Assembly: GCA_951802425.1 (NCBI GenBank)
Contig: OX637795.1
Coordinates: 2,522,501 to 2,586,500 of the forward strand
Direction of reading: 5' to 3'
Length of the DNA: 64,000 nucleotides
Origin: Clavaria fumosa
Lineage: Eukaryota; Basidiomycota; Agaricomycetes; Agaricales; Clavariaceae
Below are positions 59,662-64,000 of the stretch, piece by piece (the stretch's first letter is position 1; each line of letters begins with the position of its first letter). The notes under the pieces are model-generated. The model saw nothing but the letters and a program-made list of their open reading frames with translations, had not been told where the DNA came from and made no database searches. The translations under genes were made by a program, and so were the position numbers.

Positions 59662-61541
59662 TCATGTTCGGTATGAAAGATGAGGCTCCTTCTCATCTCT
59701 GGCTCTTTTCTTCTTCAGCGAGCCAAACTGCTGATCATTCTCCACCTCACTCTCCACTTGCAATTGATCCCTCTGCCTCTCCTGCACCTCCTCCAGTATA
59801 TTTAAATTGGCCATCTCATATGATTGTCCACCAATATCGTCATCAGTGTCCTCTTCATAATTGGCACTGTCTTCATCTGTAGTGTCCTCGTCATCACCAG
59901 CATGGTCTTCATAAGTGTCTTCTCTATCACTGTTATTGACTGGTTTCTCTGAACTGGATCTGACTCACATTAGTCAATGATATTTTCAGGTGAGAAAAGA
60001 TCTTACAATTCAGAGACAAGCCAGATATGCTTAGCTGTTTGAGACAGCCTTGACACTTCATTGTCAGTATCTTGTGTATGACTCTTGTCTGCATCCCTTA
60101 AGGCCTTCCCTCTCCTATGGGTGGGTAGAACAGTCTTGAACTCAAGGACCCTTTGACCTAGAGTTTGTCGATGGTGGAGGAAGGAACAAAGCCTTCTCAC
60201 ATCTGCTGATTGCATTTTTGAGGGCTCACGGATGTGTACTCCTTTAGGAATGTATTGTGCTTGTATAAAGGCACTTGGGTTGTCAGATATTTGCAGCCAT
60301 GGAACAGCAGCCTTCTTGTTGTTACTTTTCTTGCCTACAAAATACAACATTTTTTCAATTTATGAAATAATGAAATGTGAAAAGCTTACGGTATGCAATA
60401 GTAAAACATGATCTCAAGATCTCCTTGAGCTGAGCCAAGGGAAGTGCCAACTCTAGAGGTAGTAATGGCCAACCATCCTTGTCTTTTGCAAGATCCCATG
60501 GGACGCTTGTATCTGTTCTCTTAGAGAGAAGCACAGCATCCCAATCATCATTTTGTGGCCTTGTTGCATCCTCTGAACTCAGATTAGAGCTCTTCTTAGA
60601 CACAATTGTACAGAGCACACTTACTGTTCCACATATCCCCTAAATACTCATCCCATTTTTGCCAAACAACATCTCCTGTCTGTTGAAACACATCCTTGAA
60701 CCCAGCAGTGGAGGGTCCTGGCGTCTGGACTCTAAGAGAAATTCAAGAACATACACATTGGTCAGGAATGTAGAACACCTCATAGAAAACACTCACTTTG
60801 CCTTCTTGATCTGCCCTTTGTCATCTTGCCAACCAGCCAACATAAAAATCTCTACTCCCATCTGCTCTTTGGCCAACCGTGAAAACTCCAAAGCATTATG
60901 CATAAACTTTCGCGAAGCCAATCTTACAGTAAAGGAAACAGCTGACATAAGTTGCAAATGAATAACATGCAGAGATTCACTCACTCTCTTTGAATATTAG
61001 ATGGTACAGGCTCTGTATTCCACTTCTCAGCCAAGCCTTCATATTCAAGCCGTTCCTGTGTTGACAACTCCTGGCAAATTTGAGTCCTGGCTCGACGGTA
61101 TGTGGATAAGAAGTCTATTGTGCCTCTCTCAGCCTTTGAGAGCTCTTCTGTGCGGGCATTGATTTTTTCATTCTCATGCTGCTCAACAACACTCCGGAAG
61201 GTCCACCTTTTGCGTTTCCAAATATTGAGGCCTGGCCTTTGACCTGGCTCAGAATCAGAACCATTATCCATTCCTGCCCCAACCCTGCGATGGTTATGCA
61301 GCCAGTTGCGAATTTTCTGCAGAAGGAAAGCATCAAATCATAAGTGAATCAGATGTGTGAAGTTCTGCTTTACCTGGTTTAAGCCATCAGGGGGATGTTC
61401 CTGCGTAGCTTCAGCCAGGTCTCGGATTTGTCTCTTGATCTCCTTGACAATACTAGCACGTTCCTTGGTGTCTGCCTTCCCATATGCTTCCAGGCTGCCT
61501 TTGAGAAGCTCAACATAAGCAGGGGTTGTCCACTTGGTCAT
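59662..61541 (-). CDS. Agaricomycete protein with homeodomain-like N-terminus, unknown function
   Basis: Family known to me only as uncharacterised, expanded basidiomycete proteins. From ATG 61541: TTPAYVELLKGSLEAYGKAD, then across an intron (exon 1 is 61374-61541) KIRNWLHNHRR, a WxxNHRR helix like homeodomain helix 3. Later exons read IWKRKRWTFRSVVEQHENEK, YRRARTQICQELSTQERLEY, EGLAEKWNTEP, FSRLAKEQMGVEIFMLAGWQ, VPWDLAKDKDGWPLLPLELA and VPWLQISDNPSAFIQAQYIP. The last intron (donor GTAAGAT next to an in-frame TAA) leads to a strongly acidic exon (DHAGDDEDTTDEDS) with a stop at 59662. About seven exons. Probably nuclear. It lies beside the KDZ transposase in the same direction and may be transposon cargo. 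Confidence 0.7.
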
Positions 61542-61669
61542 TTACTTGAGGATTGTGAGGAGGCAATACACAGGATGTAGGTAGAAGTAAGAGAACGATG
61601 ATTCCAACACGTGATGTTGATTGCTTCAAAGACGCAAGAAGTATTTCGAAGTCACGTGCTGTCGGCGTT

Positions 61670-61727
61670 ACATGTCACTATGTGACCTGCGTTGAAGTAC
61701 TTCAACGCTGGTCACATAGTGACTTGT
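61670..61727. repeat. 58-bp palindrome, copy 2
   Basis: Two 29-bp arms meeting at AAGT|ACTT, with 27 of 29 pairs matching. Each arm holds TGTCACTATGTGACC-type dyads. Confidence 0.9.
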
Positions 61728-61965
61728 CACACCCCTTTCAAAGTGAATTGGTATTACCAACCAAGTCAAATGTAGAGGAAGGGTGGTTCCAGACTAAGAA
61801 TTGATACCTCTGTATCGTTGCTTATTGAGTTTTCAACAGGGGTGTGCTATTGGGTAAATTTTGGAGATCTTTATACTCCCTAGAATCTTACTCCTAAGCC
61901 ATTCTGTGAAGCGATGGACAAATTGATCAAAGGCCACAGATTTGAGTTTCTTATCAGTCAGCATT

Positions 61966-62023
61966 ACATGTCACTATGTGACCAGTGTTGAAGTACTTCA
62001 ACACAGGTCACATTGTGACTTGT
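61966..62023. repeat. 58-bp palindrome, copy 3
   Basis: Same length, centre (GTTGAAGTACTTCAAC) and position within its repeat unit as copy 2; a few paired changes keep the stem. Confidence 0.9.
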
Positions 62024-62265
62024 CACACCCCTTTCAAAAAAATCAAAGTGCATCGGTATTACCAACCAAGTCAAATGTAGGGAGGGTGGTTCCAGACTAA
62101 GAATTGAGACCTCTGTATTGTTGCTTATAGAGTTTTCAATGGGGATGTGCTATTGGGTAAATTTTGAAGATCCTTATACTCCCTAGAATCTTACTCCTAA
62201 GCCATTCTGTGAAGCGATGAATAAAACGATCAAAGGCCACAGATTTGAGTTTTCTTACCAGACCA

Positions 62266-62545
62266 GTACCCTGTGATATTTTCTAGACATTATTCCATAC
62301 TGAAATCAACAATGGAGAACTTACCATCCCTCTACATCCTTGATGGCTTAACTTGCTTCACTTTTTCTATCCGGCCCTTCGCCAATCGGGTTGTCGCGCA
62401 ATTTCTAGAGTTTGGCTGTTGTTCCAAGAGACCCTTATGACCTGGTTTGCACACATATGGGGTGAGGTGTATGCAAATCGTACGCTTTGGTTCACGGCGA
62501 TAAGGCTCAAAATCAAAAAAGCTAGAGAAATCAATTTAGGAATAT
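62266..62545. other. 3' flank of the KDZ transposase gene
   Basis: About 280 bp without a supported gene; a hydrophobic minus-strand frame here (ISLAFLILSLIAVNQS) has no partner exon. Confidence 0.35.
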
Positions 62546-64000
62546 TCATCTTCCCGAGTTCAAAACAGATTCCCAGGCAAGTTCAGCAGCGGTATGCATC
62601 CTCCTCCATAAAATAATCTGCTTCTCGGCATAGCATTTGTGCCCAGGCTTATGCTCTGTGTCTGCCCAAACAGATCTCCTCTTCCATTCGCTTTCTCGGT
62701 TTGCAAACCAAGACAAAGTCCAAGTCATCTCATGTTTCACCAATTCCAACTCTTCATTCCACCTGTCATGTCGAGCTTTCGCTCGAAGCCAGTTGACCCG
62801 GCAAACTTCTCAGCGTTAGAGCAAGTAGACGTTGAGAGGTAAATGAGCATATCTCACTTTCATTCATCCAAGGGCTTTCATTACCTCCTCCGGTCCTCCA
62901 AATCCAAGGTAGTTTATCATTTCTCTGGCCCACTCGGTTCTCTTCTATGACATCTGTGTTCACCTTCAGGTCCGAATCTGAGAGCGCTTGGAATTTGGCA
63001 AGTGTATCTGCAGGAGCACCTAAGTCAGACAAGGCAGCTCTTGCTCGCTGATATCTCCCAGCCAGCTCTTTAATCTTAGAACTGATTTGAAGAAGCTCTG
63101 TTTGACTCCTTGTCTTGCTGCTCTGTGTTTTGGATTTTCGGATGCATAATTTGTAGAGCAGTGATTTGTGTCCGATAGCTAGCCTGAGTGCATCAAGGGA
63201 CTCGCCTGCCTGTGCTGTCCGAAGTTGTATTTCTTGTTCGACAATCTGGCCCCATCCATTTTTCAGGCAGAAATCTCGACCGAAAGTCGAAGGCATCAAG
63301 AGCCTGGCTTGCATGCTATTTCCCACAAGGTCTTCAAAATGATCACCTTCGTCAATCCCATCCATACCCCCTTCAGAGTCTTCATCCCCTTGCACATCTG
63401 ACTCATCTTGGTTCCACTCAAAATCTCCAAGAACTGCGGAGATTTTTAAATTGTGGCCTTCGATTTTTGATTTGAGTTTGTTTAGCTGATCTACAATGCT
63501 CTGTTTTTGAGGGATGGCAAGCTTTTGCCTCTTGGACAGTTCTGTCGCAATGGAATGCCTGGGTAAGGACTTGTTACAGGGGCACTAATAAAAACACTCA
63601 AGAGCATCACTCACTGAATTTCTTCCAAAGCCATTCCTTCCATCAGCAGAGAAACTATGCCTGAAGGTAATCCAACAGTCCTCTCCTTTGTCGACAGCAT
63701 TAACTGCACTTCTGCAAGAGATGGTGCTTTATTTTTATGTCTTCAGTTTTGTATAGGGGTCTGTGGCAAGAATTGAACCCACCTTTGTCCAATTGTACAT
63801 CATATATCGACAGGTGTTCTCCATGACATTCCAAAGCAACCTTCTCACTTTCTTTCCATGCTTCTCTTAAATTGCTGGGAATATTGCGATTCAGAACTTC
63901 AAAGGGTGTTTTGGTTTGCTGAACGCCTTCAACTGCTGCTTTGAATTTGGAGGAGAGGGCTTTCACTTGATTGAACATTCAGTTTGAAAAAATATCTTGT
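62546..64000 (-). CDS. KDZ-type transposase, C-terminal half (5' end beyond window)
   Basis: The fungal Kyakuja-Dileera-Zisupton (KDZ) transposases are RNase H-fold enzymes. This part covers the region after the catalytic core. The exon at 63978 downwards reads SSKFKAAVEGVQQTKTPFEV and NLREAWKESEKVALE. The next exon reads LAEVQLMLSTKER and LLMEGMALEEIQ. The large exon (about 62850-63600) reads MPSTFGRDFCLKNGWGQIVE, EIQLRTAQAGESLDALRLAI, GHKSLLYKLCIRKSKTQSSK, RYQRARAALSDLGA and NDKLPWIWR. The last exon reads ELVKHEMTWTLSWFANRESE. The order ...GQAxDALxxLRLAL...LLxFK...ARSxxxxxxxKI...AAERYRxARxAL...LSWIW is the family signature as I know it. One splice junction (near 62850/62760) could not be resolved in frame, so the copy may be defective. 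The catalytic residues would lie to the right of the window. Confidence 0.8.

Larger units (their letters stand above)
61667..62265. repeat. 297-bp direct duplication, two units
   Basis: Unit 1 (about 61667-61963) and unit 2 (61964-62265) share blocks such as GGTATTACCAACCAAGTCAA, GGGTGGTTCCAGACTAAGAA, GTGCTATTGGGTAAATTTTG and CTAGAATCTTACTCCTAAGC with scattered substitutions. Each unit starts with a 58-bp palindrome. Located between the homeodomain-like gene and the KDZ transposase gene. Confidence 0.88.

Overview
This window comes from a nuclear chromosome of a filamentous basidiomycete, most likely an Agaricomycete. The genes are intron-rich, with introns of about 45-60 nt. The gene set is fungal: a fused AROM polypeptide, an external NADH dehydrogenase and a NACHT-type NLR. 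The repeat content (Ty1/copia, Ty3/gypsy, a KDZ-type transposase) is typical of Agaricomycete genomes. No species is claimed.

Positions 1-26.8 kb are conserved housekeeping sequence. In order: gamma-tubulin complex component 2 (-, 3' end off the left edge), mitochondrial ribosomal protein uS4m (+), a serine palmitoyltransferase small subunit (+), a berberine-bridge-type FAD oxidase (+) with a decayed partial copy of its own 3' half downstream, a four-helix membrane protein (+), an external alternative NADH dehydrogenase (-), the pentafunctional ARO1 protein (-), a small acidic protein (+), a Syn8-like Qc-SNARE (-) and the ribosome-biogenesis factor UTP22/Nrap (-). These genes do not form a pathway cluster.

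At 28.5-31.0 kb lies a NACHT NLR gene (+) with no visible C-terminal repeat sensor. It is followed directly by about 6 kb of a 69-bp tandem satellite (about 31.2-37.26 kb, some 87 units).

From 37.3 to 48.7 kb three insertions are nested. Copia element A (identical 252-bp LTR lengths, CTTCT target duplication) is split by copia element B (CTAGC duplication). One LTR of B is in turn split by a 1.7-kb element with inverted termini, two trinucleotide-rich arms of opposite orientation and a central 68-bp palindrome. Both copias are decayed, with in-frame TGA codons and CpG-type transitions.

From 48.7 to 57.7 kb the sequence is a patchwork of retroelement debris: a CCHC and an acidic ORF, three separate gypsy gag remnants and small foldback elements. 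One gypsy remnant keeps a textbook -1 frameshift heptamer at the gag-pro junction.

From 57.7 to 64 kb there are divergent tandem repeats, an Agaricomycete-type gene with a homeodomain-like N-terminus (-), a 297-bp direct duplication carrying 58-bp palindromes, and the 3' half of a KDZ transposase gene (-) that runs off the right edge. These may be parts of one large KDZ element. Overall the window crosses from gene-dense to repeat-dominated chromatin at about 31 kb.
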